From positions 248,001 through 312,000 of the forward strand of contig NZ_JAAQYM010000009.1 of the NCBI RefSeq assembly GCF_012986595.1: 64,000 bases of DNA, given 5' to 3'. Shown piece after piece: positions 39,582 to 50,330 of the stretch; the stretch's first letter is position 1; every line of letters begins with the position of its first letter. The notes below the pieces were generated by a model. It did no database searches and was not told the origin of the DNA. It worked only from the letters and a program-made list of their open reading frames with translations. The position numbers were made by a program, and so were the translations under genes. Origin of the DNA: Pseudomonas koreensis (GTDB lineage Bacteria > Pseudomonadota > Gammaproteobacteria > Pseudomonadales > Pseudomonadaceae).

Positions 39582-42526
39582 TCGGCGTCCAGATGCATTT
39601 GCGTCACGACCCGGCCATCGCTTTCGGCCTCACCCAGGTTGGTGTCGATGAAGTACACCCGATCATCCGCCAGTTGGCCTTTGTCGACCAGATAGTCCTT
39701 GATGCTGCTGGCGCGTTCCTGACCCAGCTGGCGCAGCAGCACATCGCTGGAACTCCAGAACTTGATGATGCCTTCACGCATTTTCGCCGTGCGCTCTTCC
39801 TTGCCCAGGTCCTTCCATTCGGCCGGTGGCTGGGTTTTCAGGCGGGTGCGGTAGATGCCTTCGAGCAACGGGCCTTTCTCGTTTTCCGGGACCTGCAGCA
39901 GCGAGGCTTGCGCCGGCACCTTGTCGCCACGGCGCTGGAGCATCTTGTAGTAGTTGTACTGGTATTCGCGTTCCAGACGCTGTTCGGCGATCAACGGACC
40001 ATCGCTGCTCTGCGCGGCAGTGCCTTCGATTTCCAGGCGCAGGGCCGGACGCTCCTTCAGGGCTTTGGACAGTTTATCCAGGGCCGACTCGGCGTCCTTG
40101 CTCAGGTCGCTGGAACCCGGGGCAAAGGACACGGTGCCGAGGTCTTCGGAACCGCCGCCGTTGATCAGCCCGCCAATCATCTTGAACGGTGCTGCAGCCG
40201 CTTTGACGATCAGATTGCGCAGGGTTTGCCAGACAATCGGCATCACGCTGAACTGCGGATTGTTGAGGTCGCCGGTGACCGGCAGCTCGATGGAGATCTT
40301 GCCGTCGACATCCTTGAGCAGGGCAATCGCCAGTTTCAGCGGCAGGCTCACGGCATCCGGGCTGTCGACTTTCTCACCGAGTTGCAGTTGTTCGACCACC
40401 ACTTTGTTTTCAGCCTTCAACTGGCCCTTGGTGATCAGGTAATGCAGGTCGAGGTTGAGACGGCCCTTGCGGATGCGGTAACCGGCAAATTTGCCCGAGT
40501 ACGGGGTCAGGGTGGTCAGCTCGACACGCTTGAAACTGGTGGCGATGTCGAGGCTGGCCATCGGGTCGAACGGGTTGACCGCGCCTTTGATGGTGACTGG
40601 CGCATAGCGGTCGACCTTGCCCTTGATGTCGACGCTGGCCGGTTTCGCCTGACGACTGTCGATGGTGCCGATCTGGCCGTTGAGCTGTTGAACCGCGGTG
40701 GCGAAGTTCGGCGTCAGGCTGAAGTCGGCGAAGTTGGCCGAGCCGTCGTTGATTGCAATCGCGCCGATGTGAATGCCCAGCGGCTTGTCCTTGCTGGCCG
40801 GTTTGGCGGCGGCAGTCTTCGCACCGCTGTCGGGCGGTTGCGGGATCAGCAGATCGTCAATGTTGGTGGTGCGGTCATCGTTGATCATGAATCGCACGTA
40901 CGGCTGGAACAGGTTGACCTTGTCGATCGACAGGCTGTCACCGTGTTGATAGTTGATGCCTTCAACCACCACTTGCTGCCACTTGAGGAAGTCGCGGGTT
41001 TTCAGGGTGTCGAGGGTGTGCAGTTGATCGATCTGCGCACGCCCGGTCACGCCGAGTGCCAATGGCTCGGTACTCTTGAGATTGACCTTCAGGTCGCTGC
41101 CGAGCATGCCGCTGCGCAGTTCCAGGCGAATGAACGGATTGATGTAGGACTGCGCGACCCGCAGGTCGATGTCCTGGGTTTTCACGTTGAGCTGGGCGGT
41201 GACCGGGGCGAGGTTGACCACGCCGTCGGCGTTGATCTTGCCTTGTTTGCCCAGCCCGCTGTCGAGTTTGACCTTGAAGGGCGATCCGTTGAGGCTGTCG
41301 AAATCCTGCAGATCAATGTTCAGCGGCGTGACATCCAGCGCCACCGGCGGTTTCGCCGAACGGTCGGCCAGATGCACCGTGTAGTTGCGCAACTGCACGT
41401 CTTTGAGCAGCACTTGCCATGGCTTGCTCGGCGCGGGCGATGTTTTCGGAGAGTCGGCGGCTGCCGGGGTATTGGCAGGTTCCGCCGCGGCTTTGGCTGC
41501 GGGTTTGGACGGTTGGCTGGCGAACAGTTTCTGCCAGTCCAGTTGACCGTCGGCCTCGAGCGCGGCCCAGGTTTCCAGTTTGTTGCTGCGAATCTTGCCG
41601 ACCACCACTTGTTGTTTGGCCAGGTCCACCGAGGTTTCGCTGACGTCGAGGCGTTCAAGTTTTGCCAACGGGCGGCCGTCCGGCGCCTTGATCGCGAATG
41701 GCGCAATGCTCACCGCGACGTTGTTGAGCAGCAGTTCGGTTTCTTTCGACAGATTGAGTTTGTACTCGGTGCTGAGGTTGATCACACCGTCTTCGAGCAC
41801 CAGCGGCAGCGCGTCACGCACGTAGGGCCAGAACGATTTCATCTTGCCATCGGTGACCTTCAGCGTGCCTTCAGAGGTGAAGGGGATCAGGCTGAAGTTG
41901 CCCTTCCAGTCGATCTGCCCACCGGCCGGGCCGGCAGCCACCAGCGTCATGTCGGCATTGTCTTCGGGCAGGGTGCTGAGGTTTTTCAGTTCGAAGTCGA
42001 GTTTGTCGTAGAGGAACTCGATCGGCTCGCTCGGCCGGGCGTCTTCGAAATGCACATTGCCACCGGCCAACTGGATGCGGTCGATGCGCAGCGGGAACGG
42101 CTTGGCATTCGGATCGACCGGGGTCGGCTCGCTGGCGGGGAGTTTGAACAGGCCCAGCAGATTCAGCTGACCGTCCTTGGCGAAGAGGATTTCAGTCTTC
42201 GGCTTGTCCAGCTCGATATCGGCCAGGTGCAGGGCTTTGGTCCACAGGCTGTCGATTTGCAGGTTGGCGTACAACCGCTCGAAGCCGACTTGTTCCTTGC
42301 CCGGCTCACCAATGATCAGGCCCCACAGGGTGACTTCAAGGCTGAACGGATTGAGTTCGATGCGCTGGATATGCGCAGGCACCGTGGCGTAGTTGGCCAA
42401 CTGCTGGTTGGCAATGCGCAGGGCGATGCCCGGCAAAATCAGAAACCCCAGCAGGCTGTAGAGGGCCAGAGCAGTCAACAAGGCGCCAATCGCGCGAATC
42501 AATCCTTTGGGCATGTGCGGCTTCAT
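39578..42526 (-). CDS. DUF748 / AsmA-like envelope protein
   Basis: A 982-residue inner-membrane-anchored protein. One N-terminal helix (LLTALALYSLLGFLILPGIAL) is followed by a long repetitive beta-rich region with phrases such as NPFSLEVTLWGL and NPFDPMASLDI. DUF748 proteins resemble the AsmA/YhdP/TamB class that bridges the envelope and helps lipid transport. A low-complexity Ala-Pro-Lys stretch (AAAEPANTPAAADSPK) occurs near residue 350. A C-terminal part resembles an OmpA-like or peptidoglycan-binding module (LRLEIEGTA). The start at 42526 (MKPHMPKG) lacks a strong RBS; 42514 is possible. Confidence 0.8.
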   Translation of the reverse strand: MKPHMPKGLIRAIGALLTALALYSLLGFLILPGIALRIANQQLANYATVPAHIQRIELNPFSLEVTLWGLIIGEPGKEQVGFERLYANLQIDSLWTKALHLADIELDKPKTEILFAKDGQLNLLGLFKLPASEPTPVDPNAKPFPLRIDRIQLAGGNVHFEDARPSEPIEFLYDKLDFELKNLSTLPEDNADMTLVAAGPAGGQIDWKGNFSLIPFTSEGTLKVTDGKMKSFWPYVRDALPLVLEDGVINLSTEYKLNLSKETELLLNNVAVSIAPFAIKAPDGRPLAKLERLDVSETSVDLAKQQVVVGKIRSNKLETWAALEADGQLDWQKLFASQPSKPAAKAAAEPANTPAAADSPKTSPAPSKPWQVLLKDVQLRNYTVHLADRSAKPPVALDVTPLNIDLQDFDSLNGSPFKVKLDSGLGKQGKINADGVVNLAPVTAQLNVKTQDIDLRVAQSYINPFIRLELRSGMLGSDLKVNLKSTEPLALGVTGRAQIDQLHTLDTLKTRDFLKWQQVVVEGINYQHGDSLSIDKVNLFQPYVRFMINDDRTTNIDDLLIPQPPDSGAKTAAAKPASKDKPLGIHIGAIAINDGSANFADFSLTPNFATAVQQLNGQIGTIDSRQAKPASVDIKGKVDRYAPVTIKGAVNPFDPMASLDIATSFKRVELTTLTPYSGKFAGYRIRKGRLNLDLHYLITKGQLKAENKVVVEQLQLGEKVDSPDAVSLPLKLAIALLKDVDGKISIELPVTGDLNNPQFSVMPIVWQTLRNLIVKAAAAPFKMIGGLINGGGSEDLGTVSFAPGSSDLSKDAESALDKLSKALKERPALRLEIEGTAAQSSDGPLIAEQRLEREYQYNYYKMLQRRGDKVPAQASLLQVPENEKGPLLEGIYRTRLKTQPPAEWKDLGKEERTAKMREGIIKFWSSSDVLLRQLGQERASSIKDYLVDKGQLADDRVYFIDTNLGEAESDGRVVTQMHLDAE

Positions 42527-42620
42527 CTGTCTGAATCGGAGTGCCTTGGAGTATGGCACGCGATTCCGGTTCCGAAGTACATCGTGGGGGGCAGGATTGT
42601 TCAGATTTGTCCGCAATCGT

Positions 42621-42705
42621 TGTAGGAGCTGCCGCAGGCTGCGATCTTGTGATCTTGTTTTTTTAACAATCAAAGTCAAAAGATCGCAGCCTGCGGCAGC
42701 TCCCA
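42621..42705. repeat. REP inverted repeat (family B)
   Basis: TAGGAGCTGCCGCAGGCTGC with GATCTTGTGATC faces AAAAGATCGCAGCCTGCGGC; the arms are close to perfect. It lies in the gap between the DUF748 gene and the downstream methyltransferase gene. Confidence 0.92.
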
Positions 42706-42718
42706 CTGGGGATTACTA

Positions 42719-43735
42719 TCAGAGCTGGAGGATCAGGGTTTTCAAAGGGGGTTGCTGGTCCATGGAAGGGAAGTCCGCACCCGGGGTCATCACACTCCAC
42801 TCGCGTACCGGACGCCCGGCTTTTTCCGCGCAGCGCAGGACCTGTTCGCGCCAGTCGTCCATGCTGACTTTTGCCAGGTTGTTGCAGCAGATCAACACGC
42901 CGTTGTCGGCGGTGGTCAGCAGGGCCGGTTTGAGCAGGCTCTGATAGTCGCGCAGCAGGTCGACGGTGCCGAATGCGCTCTTGGCCCACGCCGGCGGATC
43001 AAGCAGGACGAGGTCGTATTGACGCTGTTCGAGACGCTGATAGCTCGGCAGTTTCTGCCCGCGCCGTTGGCTGATGGGCAGACCGGCGAGTTGGCGGATT
43101 GCCGGGAAATAATCGGACTGGATGAATTGCATCTCGGGCAGTTGCGGGTTGAGCAGACCGTTTTCGCGACCGACCGCCAGGTTGCCTTCGGCAAAGTCCA
43201 GGTTGCACACCTCACGCGCACCGCCGGCCGCCGCGCTGAGGCCAACGCCGCAGGTGTAGGCGAACAGGTTGAGGACGCTTTTGCCTTTGGCGTGATCCTT
43301 GACCCAGCCGCGGGTGTTGCGCAGGTCGAGGAACAGCAGCGGATCCTGCCCGGCATGGCGCCCGCGCACGCGGTAATTGAGGCCCCACTCATGACCGATG
43401 AGATCCGCCAGTGCGGCGTCGTCGGCTTTGTAGACGCTGTCTTCGCGATCGATCCGCGAGTTGCCGCGGGAGCGGTCGTTGTAGACCAGCAGGGTGTCGA
43501 AGCCCAGCGTCTGGTTGACCATGGCGTGCAGTTGCAGCAGGTCATCCCGTTCCAGCGTCTGGTGGAAACTCTGCACCAGCAATTGCGCACCGTAGCGGTC
43601 GATGGTCAACCCACCGGCGCCTTCCTGGCTGCCGTGGAACAGCCGATAGCAATCAGTGCCCTGACTGTGCAGTGTCGCGAGCAGGTCCTGGCGTTGGTCG
43701 AGGGCGGCGCGCAGCGCCTGATTCAAGGAAGACAT
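42719..43735 (-). CDS. Class I SAM-dependent methyltransferase (RlmI-like)
   Basis: A 338-residue methyltransferase. It combines an N-terminal region (GSQEGAGGLTIDRYGAQLLVQ) with a Rossmann methylase: VLNLFAYTCGVGLSAAAGGA (SAM site, split over two lines of the fold), NLDFAEGNLAVGREN and the catalytic-type LDPPAWAKS. It resembles rRNA cytosine-C5 methyltransferases such as RlmI or RlmK, but lacks the PUA domain of RlmI at the usual position. The target base is not predictable. The start at 43735 gives the family length. Confidence 0.75.
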   Translation of the reverse strand: MSSLNQALRAALDQRQDLLATLHSQGTDCYRLFHGSQEGAGGLTIDRYGAQLLVQSFHQTLERDDLLQLHAMVNQTLGFDTLLVYNDRSRGNSRIDREDSVYKADDAALADLIGHEWGLNYRVRGRHAGQDPLLFLDLRNTRGWVKDHAKGKSVLNLFAYTCGVGLSAAAGGAREVCNLDFAEGNLAVGRENGLLNPQLPEMQFIQSDYFPAIRQLAGLPISQRRGQKLPSYQRLEQRQYDLVLLDPPAWAKSAFGTVDLLRDYQSLLKPALLTTADNGVLICCNNLAKVSMDDWREQVLRCAEKAGRPVREWSVMTPGADFPSMDQQPPLKTLILQL

Positions 43736-43809
43736 GCGGGCGCCTTGCTGGAGAGAATTGGGGCGCGGGAGTTTAGCAGTTACCGATGCCCTGAGACATT
43801 GCGCAGATC

Positions 43810-43906
43810 TGTGGCGAGGGAGCTTGCTCCCTCTCGAGTGCGAAGCGCTCGCAACATTCCGAGGATCGCTGCGCAATCCAGCGGGAGCAAGCTCCCTCGC
43901 CACAGG
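43810..43906. repeat. REP inverted repeat (family C)
   Basis: TGTGGCGAGGGAGCTTGCTC faces GAGCAAGCTCCCTCGCCACA. GTGCGAAGC and GCGCAATCCAGC lie between. It fills the gap between the methyltransferase and the MpaB-family gene. Confidence 0.92.
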
Positions 43907-43919
43907 TTCTGTGCATAGA

Positions 43920-44792
43920 TCAGGTCAACAGCCCCATTCGGCGTTTGGCCCGCTGCACCGAGCCATTGCGCATTGCCCAGCGCAGCATCGGCGCACTGCG
44001 TTTGACGCTGGCGCGAATCAATTGGCGCTGCAGCGAACTCTGGTGGACATCAAGCATGTCGCTGGCCCAGTCCGGCAGCAGGTCGATACCGGCCTTCATC
44101 ATCAGATCGCCAAACGGTCGCGCCAGCACACTCGGAGCCGGAGCGTCGAGCAGCAAGCGCAGGACTTCGCGGCTGCGATCATCACACAGCAACTGTGGAC
44201 GCATGCGTTGCAGATAATCGGCCACGGCGTGGCGGGATTTCGGTACGTCCCGCGCACCGAGGCGCTCGGCGACCACGGCGATTTCCGCGTAGTAACGATC
44301 CTGATCTGCCAGCGACAGCTGTGGGTTGCGGTAACGCAAATGCGCGGCGAGGAAGTTGCTGACTTCGGCCACATGCACCCAGGTCAGCAAGTCCGGATCG
44401 CTGGCGGCGTAAGGCCGGCCGTCCGGCGCGGTGCCGACCACTTGCAGATGAATGGTGCGCACTTTTTCGATCAGCCATTCGGCGTCGCGGCGCGAGCCAA
44501 AGGTGGTGCCGGAGACAAACTGGCTGGTGCGGCGCAAGCGTCCGAGCATGTCCTGACGAAAATTCGAATGGTCCCAGACCCCGGCCAGCGCCAGCGGATG
44601 CAGGGCTTGCAGCAACAACGCGCTGATGCCGCCGATCAGCATGCTGCTGAAGTCGCCATGAACTTGCCAACTGATCGAATCGGGGCCGAACAGCCCGGGA
44701 TCGCCCTTGGGATTTTCCAGGTCAAGCTGACCCAGCGACAGCCCGGTCAGGCTCATGAGTTGCTGTTCGATACGGCTGCGGATGAATTCCAT
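43920..44792 (-). CDS. MpaB-family oxygenase (DUF2236)
   Basis: A 290-residue protein of the MpaB/DUF2236 family, relatives of latex-clearing protein Lcp. It has the marker GDFSSMLIGGISALLLQALHPLALAGVWDHS, with the histidine expected to hold a metal or heme, and later WVHVAEVSNFLAAH and DRYYAEIAVVAERLGA. The family includes heme oxygenases acting on polymers and tailoring enzymes. No partner genes reveal the substrate; it stands alone between two REP-bounded genes. Confidence 0.8.
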   Translation of the reverse strand: MEFIRSRIEQQLMSLTGLSLGQLDLENPKGDPGLFGPDSISWQVHGDFSSMLIGGISALLLQALHPLALAGVWDHSNFRQDMLGRLRRTSQFVSGTTFGSRRDAEWLIEKVRTIHLQVVGTAPDGRPYAASDPDLLTWVHVAEVSNFLAAHLRYRNPQLSLADQDRYYAEIAVVAERLGARDVPKSRHAVADYLQRMRPQLLCDDRSREVLRLLLDAPAPSVLARPFGDLMMKAGIDLLPDWASDMLDVHQSSLQRQLIRASVKRSAPMLRWAMRNGSVQRAKRRMGLLT

Positions 44793-44843
44793 GACAACTC
44801 ATTGCGGGTGGACGGGCGCGGCCGGTTGACCGCGCCGCAGACG

Positions 44844-46781
<1,938 letters not shown>

Positions 46782-46787
46782 GACGGT

Positions 46788-46803
46788 TCCTTATTCTTGT
46801 TGT
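46788..46803 (-). promoter_or_regulatory. Candidate Hfq/Crc binding (CA) motif over the acs ribosome binding site
   Basis: On the minus strand the leader reads ACAACAAGAATAAGGA. The AACAAGAA part fits the AANAANAA motif bound by Hfq with Crc, and AAGGA is the ribosome binding site six bases ahead of the ATG. Bound Hfq/Crc would block translation. acs-type genes are known catabolite-repression targets in Pseudomonas. Confidence 0.6.
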
Positions 46804-46894
46804 GCGAAGAATAAAGATGCGCCGAGAGGGCCAAGGGTTCAAGCCGCATCAGGAATCTGATGTTTGAGCCTGATTATGAATACACCCAAAACAA

Positions 46895-46986
46895 CTGTAG
46901 GAGTGAGCCTGCTCGCGATCGCGGTGTGTCATTCAACATCAATGCTGATCGACACGCCGCAATCGCGAGCAGGCTCACTCCTACAG
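46895..46986. repeat. REP inverted repeat (family A)
   Basis: CTGTAGGAGTGAGCCTGCTC with CGCGATCGCGGTGTGTCA faces GAGCAGGCTCACTCCTACAG. The arms match almost exactly; a TCAACATCAATGCTGATCGA spacer separates them. Confidence 0.95.
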
Positions 46987-47043
46987 GGGATTTTTTGCCC
47001 ACAGGGTCTGGGGGAGACAAAGCCTGTGGGCCGAGCCATCAAA

Positions 47044-48708
47044 TCACCCGCGGTGACGACCGCGGAAGTAGTTGATCAGGCCTTGGGTGGAGGCATCGTC
47101 AGCGCTGGTTTCATCGCTGCCGACCAGACGGTTGTAAACGCCTTTGCCCAGTTCCTTGCCCAGTTCCACACCCCACTGATCGAAGGCGTTGATGCCCCAG
47201 ACCACGCTTTGCACGAACACTTTGTGCTCGTACATGGCGACCAGCGCGCCGAGGCGACGCGGGCTGATGCGTTCGACCACAAGGGTGTTGCTCGGACGGT
47301 TGCCCGGGATCACCTTGTGCGGAGCAAGCTTGTGCACCTGGTCTTCGCTCATGCCTTTGTCGCGCAGTTCGGCCTCGGCTTCCGGCAGGGTCTTGCCGAG
47401 CATCAGCGCCTGGCTCTGCGACAGGCAGTTCGCGTACAGCCACTGATGGTGGTCGGAGACCGGGTTGAAGCTGACGATCGGCACGATGAAATCGGCCGGA
47501 ATCAGTTGGGTGCCCTGGTGCAGCAACTGGTGGTAAGCGTGCTGACCGTTGCAGCCGACGCCGCCCCAGATGACCGGACCGGTGTCGGTCGACACCGCGG
47601 TGCCGTCCTGACGCACGCTCTTGCCGTTGGACTCCATGTCCAACTGCTGCAAGTGCTTGGTGATGTTGCGCAGGTAGTGGTCGTACGGCAGGATCGCGTG
47701 GCTTTGCGCGCCCCAGAAGTTGCCGTACCACACGCCGAGCAGGGCCAGCAGCACCGGCATGTTCTGTTCGAACGGCGCGCTTTGGAAATGCTGGTCCATG
47801 GTGTAGGCACCGGACAGCAGTTCCTTGAAGTTGGACATGCCGATGGCCAGGGCAATTGGCAGGCCGATGGCCGACCACAGCGAGTAACGACCGCCGACCC
47901 AGTCCCACATCGGGAAGATGTTTTCTTCACGGATGCCGAACGCGACCGCTGCGGCGTTGTTGCTCGATACCGCGATGAAGTGGCGATACAGCTCGGCTTC
48001 CGAACCACCCTGAGCCAGATACCAGGCGCGTGCGGCCTGGGCGTTCTTCAGGGTTTCAAGGGTGTTGAAAGACTTCGACGAAACGATGAACAGCGTGGTT
48101 TCGGCGCGCAGCTTTTGCGTCAGTTCGTGGAACTCACTGCCGTCGATGTTCGCCAGATAATGGCAACGCACGCCTTTCTGCGCGTAGGACAGCAACGCCT
48201 CGGAAACCAGCTCCGGGCCGAGGAACGAACCACCGATGCCGATGTTCACCACGTCGGTGATCGGCTTCTCGGTGTAGCCCCGCCACAGGCCATCGTGGAT
48301 GCGGCCAACCAGATCAGTGATCTGGTTCAGCACCTTGTGCACTTCCGGCATCACGTTGACGCCATTGACCGACAGCTTGTCGCCCACCGGACGGCGCAGG
48401 GCCGTGTGCAGGGCCGGGCGGCCTTCGGAGGCGTTGACGATTTCGCCGTCGAACAGCGCTTTGATCGCGCCTTTCAAATCGACTTCATTGGCCAGGCCCA
48501 CCAGCAGATTGCGGGTCTCGGCGTTGATCAGGTTCTTCGAATAATCGAGAAACAGTCCGCAGCTGCTGAGGGTGAATTGATTGAAGCGCTGCGGATCGGC
48601 GTTGAAGGCTTCGCGCATGCTGAAATCCTGCATGGCTTGGCGGTGATCTTTCAACGCTTGCCAGGCAGGCAGAGCGGTAACGTCGTGAGGAGTGCGGTAG
48701 TACGCCAT
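47044..48708 (-). CDS. pgi: Glucose-6-phosphate isomerase
   Basis: Interconverts glucose-6-phosphate and fructose-6-phosphate. Length 554. The family signature is present in NIGIGGSFLGPELVSEAL and in FIVSSKSFNTLETLKNA. The GVGCNGQHAYHQLLHQGTQLIP stretch and the C-terminal RGLINYFRG-type end are also normal. The start at 48708 (MAYYRTPHD) gives the usual length; the longer frame adds a non-conserved stretch. It lies downstream of panD in the same direction. Confidence 0.97.
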   Translation of the reverse strand: MAYYRTPHDVTALPAWQALKDHRQAMQDFSMREAFNADPQRFNQFTLSSCGLFLDYSKNLINAETRNLLVGLANEVDLKGAIKALFDGEIVNASEGRPALHTALRRPVGDKLSVNGVNVMPEVHKVLNQITDLVGRIHDGLWRGYTEKPITDVVNIGIGGSFLGPELVSEALLSYAQKGVRCHYLANIDGSEFHELTQKLRAETTLFIVSSKSFNTLETLKNAQAARAWYLAQGGSEAELYRHFIAVSSNNAAAVAFGIREENIFPMWDWVGGRYSLWSAIGLPIALAIGMSNFKELLSGAYTMDQHFQSAPFEQNMPVLLALLGVWYGNFWGAQSHAILPYDHYLRNITKHLQQLDMESNGKSVRQDGTAVSTDTGPVIWGGVGCNGQHAYHQLLHQGTQLIPADFIVPIVSFNPVSDHHQWLYANCLSQSQALMLGKTLPEAEAELRDKGMSEDQVHKLAPHKVIPGNRPSNTLVVERISPRRLGALVAMYEHKVFVQSVVWGINAFDQWGVELGKELGKGVYNRLVGSDETSADDASTQGLINYFRGRHRG

Positions 48709-48938
48709 CGCTGCGGTTTTCCTTTTTACTTGAACGGCCTTTTGAACACAGAACAGACCGATACGCCATGTTTGGGCGAGGGTCAAATGCGTCGACACGA
48801 TTTTTCGATGCAGGGCGAATACAGTAAACCTCGCGCTGCGATCTGTCTTGACTTCTTCTGACCTGTTCCCTGTACTTTTTTAACATCGATACCGGGAACA
48901 AGCCGACCAACGGAAGGGGAGTGGCGCGTCGAAGCGGC

Positions 48939-49319
48939 TCAGGCCACCTGCACCGGGATGGCGTTGCTGGTGTGACTCAGCTCATTGCCGGGTGCCATGT
49001 ACAGCATGCGTGGCTTGAAATTCAGCAGTTCCGCTTCGCTGTAATGGGCGTAGGCGCAAATGATCACCCGGTCGCCGACCTTGGCCTTGTGTGCGGCTGC
49101 GCCGTTGACCGAAATCATCCGCGAACCTTCTTCACCGCGGATCGCGTAGGTGGTGAAGCGCTCGCCGTTGTCGACGTTGTAAATCTGGATCTGCTCGTAC
49201 TCACGGATGCCGGACAAGTCCAGCCACTCGCCATCAATGGCGCAGGAACCTTCGTAATCGAGTACCGCATGGGTGACTTCGGCGCGATGCAACTTGGCCT
49301 TGAGCATGATGGCGTGCAT
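48939..49319 (-). CDS. panD: Aspartate 1-decarboxylase
   Basis: Makes beta-alanine for pantothenate. It is a self-processing pyruvoyl enzyme: cleavage occurs between G24 and S25 in YEGSCAID, and S25 becomes the pyruvoyl group. 126 residues is the family length, starting MHAIMLKAKLHRAEVTH. It is separated from panC by a REP repeat (49390-49460) but runs in the same direction as panB and panC. Confidence 0.97.
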   Translation of the reverse strand: MHAIMLKAKLHRAEVTHAVLDYEGSCAIDGEWLDLSGIREYEQIQIYNVDNGERFTTYAIRGEEGSRMISVNGAAAHKAKVGDRVIICAYAHYSEAELLNFKPRMLYMAPGNELSHTSNAIPVQVA

Positions 49320-49389
49320 GAGGGATTTCCCGGGTTGGAAGCGAACGGCGGGCAGTGTGCCCGAAGGCTTTGGGGGCGGCAATACAACG

Positions 49390-49460
49390 CAAAAGATCGC
49401 AGCCTGCGGCAGCTCCTACATGGACTCATGTGTAGGAGCTGCCGCAGGCTGCGATCTTTT
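49390..49460. repeat. REP inverted repeat (family B)
   Basis: Arms AAAAGATCGCAGCCTGCGGC and its reverse complement face each other across a short loop ATGGACTCAT. This copy is very compact and nearly perfect. It lies between panC and panD. Confidence 0.95.
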
Positions 49461-49469
49461 GATCTTGTT

Positions 49470-50330
49470 TTAAACGGGGGTATCGAGGTTCAGGTGCAGG
49501 TTGTCGATCAACCGGGTAGTGCCGAGGAACGCGGCCACCAGAATCACCAGATCGCGGTCTTCAGCCGTCGCCGGGCGCAGGGTCAGAGCATGGCGGATTT
49601 CCAGGTAATCGGGGCGCAGGCCGGCGGCTTCCAGCTGTTGCACCTGGGCGGCGATCAGCGCCGGGTAATCGCGCTCACCGTGCTTGATCGACTCGGCGAT
49701 GGCGCTCAGGGTGCGATAGACCACCGGGGCCACCGCACGCTGGTCTTCGCTGAGGAAACCGTTGCGCGACGACAGCGCCAGGCCGTCGGCCGCACGCACG
49801 GTCGGTTCGCCGATGATCTGGATCGGCATGTTCAGGTCGTGCACCAGCGCGCGAATCACCGCCAGTTGCTGGAAGTCTTTCTGGCCGAAGATCGCCAGGT
49901 CCGGCTGGACCATGTTGAACAGCTTGCTGACCACCGTCGCCACGCCTTCGAAGTGCCCCGGACGGCTGGCGCCGCACAGGCCTTCAGACAGTTGCGGGAC
50001 GCTGACCCGGGTCTGTCCGGCCATGCCGTCGGGGTACATCTCTTCGACCGTCGGGGCGAACAGCAGATGGCAGCCGGCTTGCAGCAGCTTCTCCTGATCC
50101 GCCGCCAGGGTGCGCGGGTATTTGTCGAGGTCTTCGCCGGCGCCGAATTGCAGCGGGTTGACGAAGATGCTCGCGACCACGAAATCCACCCGTTGACTGG
50201 CTTTGGTGATCAGCGCGATGTGGCCGCTGTGCAGGTTGCCCATGGTCGGCACGAAGCCGATGCGCTTGCCTTCACTGCGGGCGCGCGCCACGGCAGCGCG
50301 CAGTTCGCGTACGGTTTTAACGGTGTTCAT
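49470..50330 (-). CDS. panC: Pantoate-beta-alanine ligase
   Basis: Joins pantoate to beta-alanine with ATP; 286 residues. The HIGH-like ATP site is PTMGNLHSGHIALI near residues 28-40. VSIFVNPLQFG and GQKDFQQLAVIRALV are further signatures, and the KMSKS-like LSSRNGFLS lies near residue 180. The ATG overlaps the panB stop by four bases. Confidence 0.97.
   Translation of the reverse strand: MNTVKTVRELRAAVARARSEGKRIGFVPTMGNLHSGHIALITKASQRVDFVVASIFVNPLQFGAGEDLDKYPRTLAADQEKLLQAGCHLLFAPTVEEMYPDGMAGQTRVSVPQLSEGLCGASRPGHFEGVATVVSKLFNMVQPDLAIFGQKDFQQLAVIRALVHDLNMPIQIIGEPTVRAADGLALSSRNGFLSEDQRAVAPVVYRTLSAIAESIKHGERDYPALIAAQVQQLEAAGLRPDYLEIRHALTLRPATAEDRDLVILVAAFLGTTRLIDNLHLNLDTPV

Noticed and set aside
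39593..42625. A 1010-codon open frame opposite the DUF748 gene
   Set aside because: Long frames opposite GC-rich genes are common in Pseudomonas. The product is compositionally odd, has no signal peptide or motif, and the minus-strand frame has clear family similarity.
46864..48861. A 665-codon open frame opposite pgi, and similar ones opposite clpB and acs
   Set aside because: All mirror well-known enzymes and share the biased composition of antisense frames.
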